Shown here: positions 19,612-28,263 of the stretch, one piece after another
How positions within the stretch are numbered: the first letter of the stretch is position 1
Layout: each line of letters begins with the position of its first letter
Assembly: GCA_020636435.1 (NCBI GenBank)
Contig: JACJXX010000001.1
Coordinates: forward strand, 558,001-622,000
Origin: Lewinellaceae bacterium
GTDB taxonomy: Bacteria; Bacteroidota; Bacteroidia; Chitinophagales; Saprospiraceae
Direction: 5' to 3'
Length of the DNA: 64,000 bases
Position numbers and translations under genes: made by a program
The notes under the pieces: model-generated
Database searches by the model: none
Seen by the model: only the letters and a program-made list of their open reading frames with translations
Told to the model about the DNA's origin: nothing

Positions 19612-20199
19612 ATGGAAAAATTCAAACGACTAATATCCTCCGCTGTCCCCTTGCCGATTGAAGAGGTAGATACCGACCAGATCATCCCCGCCCGGTTTCT
19701 CAAGGCGACGACCCGCGAGGGCTTTGGGGACAACCTGTTTCGGGACTGGCGCTACGAGGCAGATGGCCGGCCGAAGGCGGATTTCATCCTCAACAACCCT
19801 CTGTACGGAGGGCAAATCCTGGCGGCAGGCAGGAACTTTGGCTGCGGCTCCAGCCGGGAACACGCCGCCTGGGCGCTGCACGATTATGGCTTCAGGGTTG
19901 TGGTATCCAGTTTTTTTGCCGATATTTTCCGCGGCAATGCGCTGAACAACGGTTTGCTGCCGGTTCAGGTATCGGAATCTTTCCTCGGGGACATCTTCTC
20001 CGCCATTGAATCGGACCCTGGCACGACTTTCATAGTCGACCTGGAAGCCCAGCGATTCACCGTTCAGGATACGGGAAAATCCACGGGCTTTGAGATCGAT
20101 TCCTATAAAAAAATGTGCCTGCTCAACGGTTATGACGATATTGACTTTCTGTTGAGCTTGCGTGAGGAAATTGAGGCTTTTGAGAAGGGGAGAATTTAG
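19612..20199 (+). CDS. leuD: 3-isopropylmalate dehydratase small subunit
   Basis: Small (swivelling domain) subunit of isopropylmalate isomerase; shapes substrate specificity of the LeuCD heterodimer. The 195-residue product has the family landmarks: PLPIEEVDTDQIIPARFLK near the start, GRNFGCGSSREHAAWAL near residues 75-91, and FADIFRGNALNNGLLPV near 105-120. It is placed between leuC and leuB in the expected order. No internal disruption is seen. Spacing of 39 bp from leuC and 86 bp to leuB is consistent with one transcript. Confidence 0.96.
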   Translation: MEKFKRLISSAVPLPIEEVDTDQIIPARFLKATTREGFGDNLFRDWRYEADGRPKADFILNNPLYGGQILAAGRNFGCGSSREHAAWALHDYGFRVVVSSFFADIFRGNALNNGLLPVQVSESFLGDIFSAIESDPGTTFIVDLEAQRFTVQDTGKSTGFEIDSYKKMCLLNGYDDIDFLLSLREEIEAFEKGRI

Positions 20200-20285
20200 A
20201 GGATGTAAGGTTATCGTCTTCGACGCCAAAAAATTTGGCTGGGCAGGTAGTATTATCAACGCAAACTTTTAACAAATTATATCCC

Positions 20286-21416
20286 ATGACAACTATCAAA
20301 AAGACCAAGATCGCGGTATTGGGCGGCGACGGCATCGGCCCGGAAGTAACCCAGCAAGCCATCAAAGTGATGGATGCGGTGGCCGAGCGCTTTGGCTGTT
20401 ATTTTGAATATTGCTTTGCCGATGTGGGCGCTGTCGCCATAGAACGGGTGGGCAACCCGCTGCCGGACATCACCCTCGAAGCCTGCCTTAAGGCCGACGC
20501 CATCCTCTTCGGCGCCATCGGCGACCCCAAATACGACAACGACCCCAAGGCTAAGGTGCGCCCCGAGCAAGGGCTGCTCCGCCTGCGCAAAGAACTGGGC
20601 CTTTTCGCCAACATCCGCCCGGTCACCACCTACGAGCGGCTGCTCCACCTCTCGCCCCTGCGGAAAGAACGCGTCAAAGGCGTCGACCTGGTCATTTACC
20701 GGGAGCTGACCGGCGGAATCTACTTCGGAGAAAAAGGAACTTCGGCGGATGGCCGGCAGGCCTTCGATACCTGTACTTATCAGGTAGAAGAAATAGAACG
20801 CATCGCCAAACTGGCTTTCGAACAGGCGCTGCTCCGCCGGGGCAAAGTGACGCTGGTCGACAAGGCCAACGTAATGGAAACTTCCCGCCTGTGGCGGCAA
20901 ACAGTGACTGACCTGGCCGCCGGCTACCCAAATGTGGAGCTGGATTTCATGTTCGTTGACAACGCCGCCATGCAGTTGATCCAAAACCCGCGGCAGTTCG
21001 ACGTTATGCTCACCTCCAATATGTTCGGAGATATCCTCTCCGACGAGGCCAGCGTACTGGCCGGATCCATGGGCCTGTTGCCTTCGGCTTCTATTGGCGC
21101 ACATACATCCCTTTTCGAACCCATCCACGGCTCCTATCCGCAGGCTGCCGGAAAGGATGTGGCCAACCCAATGGCAGCCATTCTCTCCGCCGCGATGCTG
21201 GTGGAAAACCTGGGAATGACAGAAGCCGCCACAGCCATCCGGGCGACTGTTCAGTACATTCTGGAAAAGGGCATCGGCACGCCTGAACTGCAGCCCTCCG
21301 TCGTCTACGGCTGCTCGCAAATCGGAGACCTGGCGGCTCACCTGGTGGCGGAGCCGGATGAGGAAATATTGGTCCGGGAGGATAAGCTGCAGCAGAAAGT
21401 GTCGACAATTATTTGA
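20286..21416 (+). CDS. leuB: 3-isopropylmalate dehydrogenase
   Basis: NAD-dependent oxidative decarboxylation of 3-isopropylmalate to 4-methyl-2-oxopentanoate, the last leu-operon step before the IlvE transamination. The ATG at 20286 gives MTTIKKTKIAVLGGDGIGPE, the proper N-terminus; an in-frame start 51 bp upstream adds residues with no family match. Visible features are GDGIGPEVTQQ, LRKELGLFANIRPV, the ELTGGIYFG loop, and DNAAMQLIQNP followed by TSNMFGDILSDEAS with metal-binding Asp residues. GSYPQAAGKDVANPMA lies in the NAD site. Length is 376 residues. A degenerate TTAGATGG-type repeat directly follows the stop codon. Confidence 0.97.
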   Translation: MTTIKKTKIAVLGGDGIGPEVTQQAIKVMDAVAERFGCYFEYCFADVGAVAIERVGNPLPDITLEACLKADAILFGAIGDPKYDNDPKAKVRPEQGLLRLRKELGLFANIRPVTTYERLLHLSPLRKERVKGVDLVIYRELTGGIYFGEKGTSADGRQAFDTCTYQVEEIERIAKLAFEQALLRRGKVTLVDKANVMETSRLWRQTVTDLAAGYPNVELDFMFVDNAAMQLIQNPRQFDVMLTSNMFGDILSDEASVLAGSMGLLPSASIGAHTSLFEPIHGSYPQAAGKDVANPMAAILSAAMLVENLGMTEAATAIRATVQYILEKGIGTPELQPSVVYGCSQIGDLAAHLVAEPDEEILVREDKLQQKVSTII

Positions 21417-21483
21417 GGTTAGATGGTTGAATTGCTTCAGGCTTTGGACGTTCTGGGAAATGCCCTTTGAGAGCCAGGTTTAA

Positions 21484-21576
21484 GGCGGAAATCGGAAGGC
21501 GGAAGGCGGAAAAGCAGGCGCTTGGCGCCCATTTAGAGCCACTTTCCGACTTCCGATTTCCGACTTCCGATTTCCA
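21484..21576. repeat. Imperfect hairpin made of GGAAATCGGAAG-type repeats
   Basis: The left arm (about 21484-21510) is built of GGAAATCGGAAGGCGG units. The right arm (about 21543-21576) holds CCGACTTCCGATTTCC repeats complementary to it. The loop contains GGCGCTTGGCGCC. The gap between leuB and recQ (21417-21784) is otherwise filled by a miniature element at 21689-21778; no gene is seen. Confidence 0.7.
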
Positions 21577-21688
21577 TGGGGGCACGTCCAAAGTCCAAAA
21601 TTGCTAAACTGTTGTATGGCTGAGTGAACAAGGCCTGGTTAACAATTCAACAATTTGGCGATGTAACTATGAAACTGCGAGGCCATTG

Positions 21689-21778
21689 GGAGTGTTCAGA
21701 AAAGTAAGTCTCATCGGTTGTAAACCGTTGGGTTCCAGCGTAACTTCGAACCTTAAACACAGAACTTTGAACAGTCCC
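21689..21778. mobile_element. Miniature inverted-repeat element, copy 1 (90 bp)
   Basis: The element starts GGAGTGTTCAG and ends TTTGAACAGTCCC, an imperfect inverted pair. It is flanked by the 9-bp direct duplication AGGCCATTG at 21680-21688 and 21779-21787. It shares ends and the CGAACCTTAAACACAGAACTT block with the copy at 41552-41662. It encodes nothing and is non-autonomous. Confidence 0.85.
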
Positions 21779-21784
21779 AGGCCA

Positions 21785-23698
21785 TTGGACAAGCAACCAA
21801 AAGACATATTAAAACAATACTGGGGGTACAACGCTTTCCGGCCTTTGCAGGAGGATATCATACAATCCGTGCTGGACGGCAAAGACACGCTGGCCCTCTT
21901 GCCTACGGGAGGCGGCAAATCCATCTGCTACCAGGTGCCGGCCCTGTGCCGGGAAGGGATTTGCATCGTCGTCTCCCCGCTGATCGCGCTGATGAAGGAC
22001 CAGGTAGAAAATCTCCAGAAGCGGAATATTCCGGCGGCGGCCGTTTACTCCGGCATGCACTACCGGGATATCGACCGCGTTCTGGACAACTGCATTTACG
22101 GCAAGACCAAGCTGTTGTACCTTTCTCCGGAGCGGCTCACCACTGAGTTGGCCCGGGCCCGCCTCCAGAAGATGAACATCAACCTGCTGGCGGTAGATGA
22201 AGCGCACTGCATCTCCCAGTGGGGCTACGATTTTCGCCCGCCCTACCTTCAGATTCCCGAAGTGCGGGAACTGGCGCCCGAGGTTCCCATCCTGGCCCTC
22301 ACCGCCACTGCCACCCCGGAAGTAGCCAAAGACATACAGGAGAAGCTGGCTTTTCGAACGGAGCGCCTGCTGCAAAAAAGTTTTGAACGGAGCAACCTTT
22401 CCTATTCCGTCCTCCACGAAGAAGACAAGTTGAAAAAACTCGTTGATATCCTGCGGCGGGTGCCAGGTACAGGCATCGTTTACGTTCGAAGCCGGCGCCG
22501 GACGAAGGAGATCGCCGGATACCTGCAGCGGCAGGGCATAGGCGCCGACTTCTACCACGCCGGGCTGGATGCCGGGGAACGCTCCCGGAAACAAGATGCC
22601 TGGATGGCCGGGCAGAAACGGATCGTAGTCAGCACCAACGCCTTCGGCATGGGTATCGACAAGGCCAATGTGCGGGTGGTCGTCCATATCGAATTGCCCG
22701 ACAGCCTGGAGGCGTACTTCCAGGAAGCCGGGCGGGCGGGGCGGGATGGGAAAAAATCCTACGCGGTACTTTTATACCACGACAACGACCGGATCAACCT
22801 GGAACGGCAGTTTGAACAGTCCTTCCCGGAGCTGAAGGAGGTGCGGAGAGTATACCGCGCGCTGGGCAGCTACTTCCAACTGGCCGTCGGCGGAGGCGAA
22901 GGGCAGAGCTACGACTTTGAGATCGTCGAATTTGCCCGAAATTTTCAGATCAATATCGTGCAGGCCTACCATTGCCTGAAAATATTGGAGCAGGCCGGCT
23001 GGCTCGTCCTCACCGAGGCGGTTTTCGTGCCCTCCAGCCTGATGATCAAGGTGGCCAAAGATGCGCTTTACGATTACCAGCTCCGCCACCCGAAAATGGA
23101 CCGCTTGCTCAAGGCCATCCTGCGCACCTACCAGGGGGCCTTCAACCATCCCATCAAGCTGAGGGAAAGCCAACTGGCCCGCTTCCTGAAGGTGCCGGCA
23201 GCAGAATTGCGCCAGTCCCTGCAAAAATTAGCCGGCGACAATATTGTTGATTATTTGCCACAGAAAGACGCCGCTCAGATCATCTTCATCAAGGAACGGG
23301 TGGATGCCGACAACCTGCTGATCGACCGCAACTTGTACAACTTCCGGAAAAACCGCCACTACGAACGCATCCAGAAGGCCATAGCCTACGCCGAGACGCC
23401 TATCTGCCGCAGCCAGCAATTGCTGGCCTATTTTGGCGAAACCAACGCCCCCAAATGCGGGATTTGCGATGTGTGCACCGGCCGTACCCACACGAAACTG
23501 GATACAGAAAGTTTTAACCTATACCAGGAAAAAATAGCGCAGTTGCTGGCCGACGAACCCCTGAGCCTGGAACAGGTGGTGGAATCTTTTGCTCCCCGCC
23601 GGCAGGAGGAAGTCCTGAAAACCCTGGAGTATATGCTTGATGAAGGAGTCATTGTGGAAGAGGACAACCGCCTGCTACGGCTGAGGATAGTTGATTAG
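21785..23698 (+). CDS. recQ: ATP-dependent DNA helicase RecQ
   Basis: 3'-5' DNA helicase for recombination and replication repair. Counting from the TTG at 21785 the product is 637 residues. Helicase motifs in order: YNAFRPLQEDIIQ (motif 0), LLPTGGGKSICYQVPAL (Walker A), VDEAHCISQWGYDFRP (DEAH box with aromatic-rich loop), ALTATATPEV, VYVRSRRRTKEIA, and STNAFGMGIDKANVR with QEAGRAGRDG. A zinc module ends with CGICDVC, and an RQC-like winged helix follows; no clear HRDC domain is seen. No ATG exists near the start. The TTG at 21785 sits inside the right target duplication of the miniature element, and the left duplicate gives a second in-frame TTG at 21686, whose extra 33 residues are element-encoded. 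A tandem array contains the stop codon. Confidence 0.93.
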   Translation: MDKQPKDILKQYWGYNAFRPLQEDIIQSVLDGKDTLALLPTGGGKSICYQVPALCREGICIVVSPLIALMKDQVENLQKRNIPAAAVYSGMHYRDIDRVLDNCIYGKTKLLYLSPERLTTELARARLQKMNINLLAVDEAHCISQWGYDFRPPYLQIPEVRELAPEVPILALTATATPEVAKDIQEKLAFRTERLLQKSFERSNLSYSVLHEEDKLKKLVDILRRVPGTGIVYVRSRRRTKEIAGYLQRQGIGADFYHAGLDAGERSRKQDAWMAGQKRIVVSTNAFGMGIDKANVRVVVHIELPDSLEAYFQEAGRAGRDGKKSYAVLLYHDNDRINLERQFEQSFPELKEVRRVYRALGSYFQLAVGGGEGQSYDFEIVEFARNFQINIVQAYHCLKILEQAGWLVLTEAVFVPSSLMIKVAKDALYDYQLRHPKMDRLLKAILRTYQGAFNHPIKLRESQLARFLKVPAAELRQSLQKLAGDNIVDYLPQKDAAQIIFIKERVDADNLLIDRNLYNFRKNRHYERIQKAIAYAETPICRSQQLLAYFGETNAPKCGICDVCTGRTHTKLDTESFNLYQEKIAQLLADEPLSLEQVVESFAPRRQEEVLKTLEYMLDEGVIVEEDNRLLRLRIVD

Positions 23699-23754
23699 TT
23701 GACTGGTTGATTGGTTGATTGGTTGATTGGTTGATTGGTTGATTGGTTGACTGG
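23691..23754 (+). repeat. Octanucleotide tandem array, 8 units, overlapping the recQ stop
   Basis: Units TTGATTAG, TTGACTGG, five TTGATTGG, then TTGACTGG. The recQ stop codon TAG (23696-23698) is the last three bases of the first unit. The sense strand is nearly C-free. Confidence 0.92.
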
Positions 23755-23790
23755 CTGGCTTAATTAACCTAATTACCTAATGAACCAACC

Positions 23791-24900
23791 ATGCCCCGAA
23801 TAGTATGCACCGTCACCAACGACCTCTCTTACGACCAGCGCATGATCCGCATCTGCGGCAGCCTGGCCCGGGCGGGTTATGAGGTGTTGCTGGTAGGCCG
23901 GATGCGGCGGGCCTCCCGGCCACTGAGAGAGGAGGCTTTCAAACAAAAGCGGTTGCCCTGTTTTTTTGAAAAGGGCAAGCTCTTTTACCTGGAGTACAAT
24001 CTCCGGCTGCTGCTTTTCCTGCTGGCTACCCCTTTCGATGTGGTGAACGCCGTCGACCTGGACACCCTCCTGCCCGGTTTTTTAGTGAGCCGCCTCAAGG
24101 GCAAGCCTTGCGTTTACGATGCCCATGAATATTTTACCGAAGTGCCGGAAGTGGTGCGCCGGCCGGCGGTGAAGCGTTTATGGGAAGGGGTTGCCCGTTT
24201 TGCCATCCCACGGCTGAAATATGCCTATACGGTTGGCCCGGGGCTGGCCCGACTGCTGGAAAAGCGCTACGGCACGCCTTTTTCTGTGATCCGCAATGTG
24301 CCATTGCCCACAGCAAGCCCGGCCGGCAAGAGCGTTCCTGTATCCGAGCCGTACATCATCCTTTACCAGGGCGCCCTGAATGAGGGCCGGGGGCTGGAAT
24401 TCGCCATCGAGGCCATGCAGAAAATGGAAGGGGCGGTGTTGTGGCTGGCCGGCGAAGGGGATCTGTCGGCCAGCCTGCGCGAACAGGTGCGGGATTCGGG
24501 GCTGGCAGAAAAGGTGCGCTTCCTGGGTTATTTGCCGCCGGCGGAGCTGCCGGCCCTGACCTCAAGAGCATACATTGGGTTGAACCTCCTGGAAAACAAG
24601 GGGCTGAGTTATTACTATTCGCTGGCCAACAAGGCTTTCGACTACATACAGGCCGGCGTGCCTTCTCTGAATATGGCTTTCCCGGAATATGTGCAACTAC
24701 AGGAGGAGTATGGGGTATTTGTCCTGCTGGAAGAGCTGTCTTCTGCCGCCATCAGCCGGGCCATCCATAAGTTGCTGCAGGACAAAGAGTGGCATGAGCA
24801 AATCCGGAACAACTGCCTGCGGGCCGGCGAGGCGCTGAACTGGGAAAAGGAGGAGCGGCAGTTACTGGCGTTTTATAGGGATATTTGCCCAATGGCTTGA
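23791..24900 (+). CDS. Glycosyltransferase family 4 protein
   Basis: GT-B fold glycosyltransferase, probably transferring a sugar from an activated donor to a surface polysaccharide or glycolipid. The 369-residue product starts with a Rossmann-type strand (MPRIVCTVTNDLSYDQRMIR) and has VVNAVDLDTLLPG and VYDAHEYFTEVPE in the N-domain. In the C-domain ILYQGALNEGRGLEFAIEAM (about residue 190) and LAGEGDL begin the donor site, with a short NLLENKGLSYYYSLANKAFD segment near the expected E-x7-E region. There is no signal peptide; it is a cytoplasmic or peripheral enzyme. Monocistronic, with repeats on both sides. Acceptor and donor are unknown. Confidence 0.88.
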   Translation: MPRIVCTVTNDLSYDQRMIRICGSLARAGYEVLLVGRMRRASRPLREEAFKQKRLPCFFEKGKLFYLEYNLRLLLFLLATPFDVVNAVDLDTLLPGFLVSRLKGKPCVYDAHEYFTEVPEVVRRPAVKRLWEGVARFAIPRLKYAYTVGPGLARLLEKRYGTPFSVIRNVPLPTASPAGKSVPVSEPYIILYQGALNEGRGLEFAIEAMQKMEGAVLWLAGEGDLSASLREQVRDSGLAEKVRFLGYLPPAELPALTSRAYIGLNLLENKGLSYYYSLANKAFDYIQAGVPSLNMAFPEYVQLQEEYGVFVLLEELSSAAISRAIHKLLQDKEWHEQIRNNCLRAGEALNWEKEERQLLAFYRDICPMA

Positions 24901-25167
24901 TACTACTGCTACTTTACTTTAAAAAAGCCGCGTAGCGGCGATAGCTCATAGCGTTCGACTGAACTCACGCCGAAGTCCCGGAGCGTCAGCTCCGGGTTAG
25001 GAGGACAAGGGGTAGACAAGCTCCGTAGGAGCGACAGAATCGGGTTAACGGGGTTCTCTGTCGCTCCTACGGAGCTTAGTACCCTCACAATTCTTTACCA
25101 GGGGCTAACGCCCCTGGCAAAGATCTTTCGCCGCTACGCGGCTAAAATTTAAAGTAACAAAGTAGTA
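24901..25167. repeat. Composite palindromic element with nested hairpins
   Basis: Outer inverted arms 24901-24923 (TACTACTGCTACTTTACTTT..) and 25148-25167 pair imperfectly. Next, AGCCGCGTAGCGGCGA near 24927 pairs with TCGCCGCTACGCGGCT near 25129. Inside are a perfect 8-bp hairpin (24977-24996), a perfect 21-bp inverted repeat (25018-25038 with 25057-25077, core CTCCGTAGGAGCGACAG) and an 8-bp hairpin CCAGGGGC/GCCCCTGG (25098-25117). It fills nearly the whole gap between the glycosyltransferase genes; there is no gene. Confidence 0.85.
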
Positions 25168-25182
25168 TTAAAGTCCAGTAAA

Positions 25183-25214
25183 GTCCGAGCGCAATAGGAA
25201 ATTGCGCCCCGACA
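25183..25214 (+). repeat. 32-bp hairpin repeat, copy 2 of 3
   Basis: GTCCGAGCGCAAT, loop AGGAA, ATTGCGCCCCGACA. This copy has the most complete stem (GCGCAAT/ATTGCGC). It ends 8 bp from the stop of the minus-strand glycosyltransferase gene and may serve as part of its 3' end. Confidence 0.88.
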
Positions 25215-25222
25215 ACGAGCTT

Positions 25223-26101
25223 TTACATTTCCTCCAATAAAAGGCTCAACTTGTACAGGTCGAATAAAAAAAGGCTGGGGCGGCCAGACAGGAGATTGCG
25301 GAAAAACCAGGGCCGCAGCGCAGCCAGGGCCACCTTCGCCGGGGCAGCAAGCCCGGCCCGATACAGCTTTTCATAAAAAAGAGTAAGCCGGGTTTCTATT
25401 CCCGTTCCGGAGCGATACAGGAAGGCCAGATTATGCACCCCATCGCGGGCCTTGTCGAGGAAGGCACGGGCAGGCTCCAACCCGATGTGGATCAGGGGAT
25501 TATCGATGTGTCGGATAGCCACGTTGCCCGCAAGAAGTTCCATGCCGAAAAGCGTATCCTCATGGCCGTACTGCCGGAGGCGTTCATCGAAGCGGATTTC
25601 CCGAAAAACAGAGGAGGGTATGAGGAAGTTGTTGGTCATAAAGTGATGGTAGGGATGTTTCCGGCGCCGGGCCGGCGGCATTTGTTCCCGTTGCGAGCCG
25701 TATCGCCAGTGCAGCAACAGCTTCGGGTCGCCGGGGGGGGACTCCAGGTAAATCCTGCCGCCGTAAAGCACGCTCTCCGGCTCCAGGGCTTCCACATATC
25801 GTTGCAGGTAGGCCTGATCCGGCGCCTCCGAGTCGCAATCGAGAAACAACAGGTGGCTGCCCCGGGCGGCATCGGCGAGCGCATTGCGTATCCTGGAACG
25901 ACCGAGGTTTTCGGGCCATTCTTTGTACCGGACGGAAGAGAGCAGCGCCACTTCCCGGTTGAGCGTTTTCCACTGCTCTGCCGAGCCATCGTCGAAACAA
26001 AGGATTTCCGCCGGCAGAGATAAGCCCAGGGCCTGCCGGTGCAATTCTTCAACCAGGACGCGCACGTCAAAATTGTATACGGGTATGAGGATGGACAGCA
26101 T
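25223..26101 (-). CDS. Glycosyltransferase family 2 protein
   Basis: GT-A fold enzyme, likely adding sugars to a cell-surface glycan. The 292-residue product begins MLSILIPVYNFDVRVLVEEL and has the early acidic motif EILCFDDGSAEQ. ENLGRSRIRNALADAARG precedes the LLFLDCDSE strand carrying the DxD-type metal site (about residues 91-97). Later, TNNFLIPSSVF and YGHEDTLFGMELL contain the probable catalytic base region (ED). The C-terminus is hydrophobic and helical (LRPWFFRNLLSGRPSLFLFD), suggesting membrane association. It is convergent with the GT4 gene. Acceptor unknown. Confidence 0.9.
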   Translation of the reverse strand: MLSILIPVYNFDVRVLVEELHRQALGLSLPAEILCFDDGSAEQWKTLNREVALLSSVRYKEWPENLGRSRIRNALADAARGSHLLFLDCDSEAPDQAYLQRYVEALEPESVLYGGRIYLESPPGDPKLLLHWRYGSQREQMPPARRRKHPYHHFMTNNFLIPSSVFREIRFDERLRQYGHEDTLFGMELLAGNVAIRHIDNPLIHIGLEPARAFLDKARDGVHNLAFLYRSGTGIETRLTLFYEKLYRAGLAAPAKVALAALRPWFFRNLLSGRPSLFLFDLYKLSLLLEEM

Positions 26102-26295
26102 GGAGCAGCATATTAGGGTAAAGCTGGCGGCATAATCGAAAATTTCAGTTTAAATTTCGCGTTATTGCCTTCTAATTTTACTATAAGCAACAGGGTTTCT
26201 AAATATTTTTTTAAATTGTTGATCCTACTACTAATTAATGAGAAGTACCTTTATCTCCACTGAATAACATTCAAGCGCAACAATACCAGGTGAAT

Positions 26296-28164
26296 ATGGG
26301 AAGAGCATTGTGTCTGGCACTATTTTTTGCCCTGTTATCCTTTTCGGCCGCTGAGGCACAGGATTTCATCATGCAGGGATGTTACTGGAGTTGCCCGGAG
26401 GACGACCCGAACATGGAGGTAGACACAGCTGCCCTGCAGTTTTGGGTAGAACGGATGGAAAAGCAGGCCATTGAATTATCCTACTCCGGTTTTTCCTACC
26501 TGTGGTTGCCTTCCCTGAAAATGAACAGCCCGGAAGCAGTTAAACGCCTCCTGCTGAGCCTGCAAAAGAAGGGCATCCAGCCCATAGCCAACCTGGAAGT
26601 AGGGGACGACAGCCTCTCCTTTGGCAGCCAGGCCGGCCACCTGCAGGAACGCTTCGACGTAAAGGCCTACAGCCTTCACCGCAAACAGGAACTGAACCCT
26701 CAGGCCACCGCCCGGGAGATCAACGAAATGTTCGTCAAAGGGACGCTGCCCCAGTTTGTAGTTGCCGCCCTCCCCTTCTCGTCCGACCCGGCCCGGCTGG
26801 GCAAATGGGCGGCAGAAGTCATCTACCACCTCAACCCCGCCGCCCGCCCCGAGATCGACCCCCGCGTTTATGACTACCCGCTGAGAGAAGCGCTGCGGCA
26901 GGCCTGCACCGATAGTGCTTTTGACGTTCGCCTGGTTTTCGAAAGGAGCATTCGCGATGCATCCGCCATCTCCGGCTTCAATATCGTGACCATGGCCAAC
27001 CATCCGGTTTTTAAAAACCAGAACAATAAAAAGGGCGATTGGGATGACCCCATATCCGATCCCCTCCTGGCCTACGCCTATATCCTTACAAACAACCAAC
27101 TGGGCTTGCCCACCATTTATTATGGCGACTACTACGGCGATCAGTCCGAGCTTCCGGAATATGCCGGGAAAAAACCCCTGAAGGAACAGATCGACCAGTT
27201 GATTAAAGCCCACAAGGATTACATCTACGGTTCCACTGCGGTTGAATACCTCAACCGGTTCAATACGGACAAGGCTTCTTTTTACCTCTCCGCCCTAAAT
27301 GGCGTAGATAGCACCCGAGTGCTGATCTTTCAAATGGACGGCACCAATACCCCGGCGGGCGAGGCCAGCAACGGCGCTGGCAAAGACGTGTTGGTGGCCA
27401 TCAATTTTGGCAATGACACCCTTCAGGCCATACAGGAGATCAACTACTCCAATCTCCGTCCCGGCGACCATTTCACAGATGTTCTTGGCTCTTCGCTCAG
27501 CCCCCGGCTAACTGTATTCAACGATACGGCCCACTCCATCAGAAACGCCGTCCTGCTTCGCCTGCCGCCGCGGTCCTTCGGGGCCTGGGTGCAGGGCCGG
27601 GCGGAAAAGGTCAGCGCCAGCCGCATCACCCTGGCGGCTTCCAGTTTTACCGATTATATAGAACTCAACTGGGACGTTGCCTACGAAGCCGCCGCCATTG
27701 GCTACGAAGTGGAACGGTCGGTCAACGGCAAGGATTTCAAACGGCTGGCCAGCATCGCTCCCATGGGGCAAGGGGAAGAGAGCGCTTCCTACTTGTACAT
27801 CGACAAGGATATCTTCCTCAATGAACAGTTGGAGTATCGGATCAAAATGCTGGACAATGAAGGGGGCTACGAATATTCGCCGCCGGTGAAAACCCGCCTT
27901 AAGGATAAGGAGCTGAGCTTTGAGCTGCATGAAGGGCCCGGCGAGTGGATGAAAACCATTCGCGTGAAGAGCAACTATAGCGCCCGGGCGGAAGTGGAGC
28001 TCTTCGACGCCAAGGGCACACGGGTTTTCCAGCGGACGGAAAGCATACAGAAAGGAAGCAATCTCTCCGAGCTGGACTTAAGCCGGCTGCCCAACGGAGT
28101 GTATTACCTGAGTTTCTCCGTCGGTGCCGGCAAGGCCTGGTCGAGGAGGTTGGTAAAACAGTAA
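26296..28164 (+). CDS. Secreted GH13 amylase-like protein, catalytic residues lost
   Basis: Begins MGRALCLALFFALLSFSAAEAQ, a signal peptide; an in-frame GTG lies 6 bp upstream, but the ATG at 26296 is preferred. The N-terminal half follows the family of secreted alpha-amylases that start MLQGFYWD: here MQGCYWSCPEDD, then GFSYLWLPSL and, late in the barrel, LLAYAYILTNNQLGLPTIYYGDYYGD. The active-site regions are gone. Region I normally has D-x3-NH, here ANLEVGDD. Regions II and III (GFRFD, GEYW) have no counterpart. Region IV FVDNHD is VTMANHP. The barrel is about 150 residues short. An Fn3-like domain (about 450-530) and a T9SS type A sorting domain ending WSRRLVKQ follow. I infer a binding or structural role, not hydrolysis. 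Confidence 0.82.
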   Translation: MGRALCLALFFALLSFSAAEAQDFIMQGCYWSCPEDDPNMEVDTAALQFWVERMEKQAIELSYSGFSYLWLPSLKMNSPEAVKRLLLSLQKKGIQPIANLEVGDDSLSFGSQAGHLQERFDVKAYSLHRKQELNPQATAREINEMFVKGTLPQFVVAALPFSSDPARLGKWAAEVIYHLNPAARPEIDPRVYDYPLREALRQACTDSAFDVRLVFERSIRDASAISGFNIVTMANHPVFKNQNNKKGDWDDPISDPLLAYAYILTNNQLGLPTIYYGDYYGDQSELPEYAGKKPLKEQIDQLIKAHKDYIYGSTAVEYLNRFNTDKASFYLSALNGVDSTRVLIFQMDGTNTPAGEASNGAGKDVLVAINFGNDTLQAIQEINYSNLRPGDHFTDVLGSSLSPRLTVFNDTAHSIRNAVLLRLPPRSFGAWVQGRAEKVSASRITLAASSFTDYIELNWDVAYEAAAIGYEVERSVNGKDFKRLASIAPMGQGEESASYLYIDKDIFLNEQLEYRIKMLDNEGGYEYSPPVKTRLKDKELSFELHEGPGEWMKTIRVKSNYSARAEVELFDAKGTRVFQRTESIQKGSNLSELDLSRLPNGVYYLSFSVGAGKAWSRRLVKQ

Positions 28165-28170
28165 ATTAAC

Positions 28171-28258
28171 GTGAGGGTTGAGGCTGAGGTTGAGGCTGAG
28201 GTTGAGGTTGAGGCTGAGGTTTCTGCCAGCCACTGCTGTCCTCAACCTCAACCTCAAA
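28171..28258. repeat. Tandem GGTTGAGGCTGA repeats with complementary right arm
   Basis: The left part (28177-28220) repeats GGTTGA and GGCTGA hexamers. The right part (28240-28257) is CCTCAACCTCAACCTCAA, its complement. The resulting hairpin lies between convergent genes and ends 6 bp before the rimM stop, so it may terminate both transcripts. Confidence 0.8.
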
Positions 28259-28263
28259 TTAAA

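Noticed and set aside
23691..23754. Short regular repeats as a CRISPR array
   Set aside because: Units of 8 bp without spacers, no cas genes in the window; these are simple tandem repeats.
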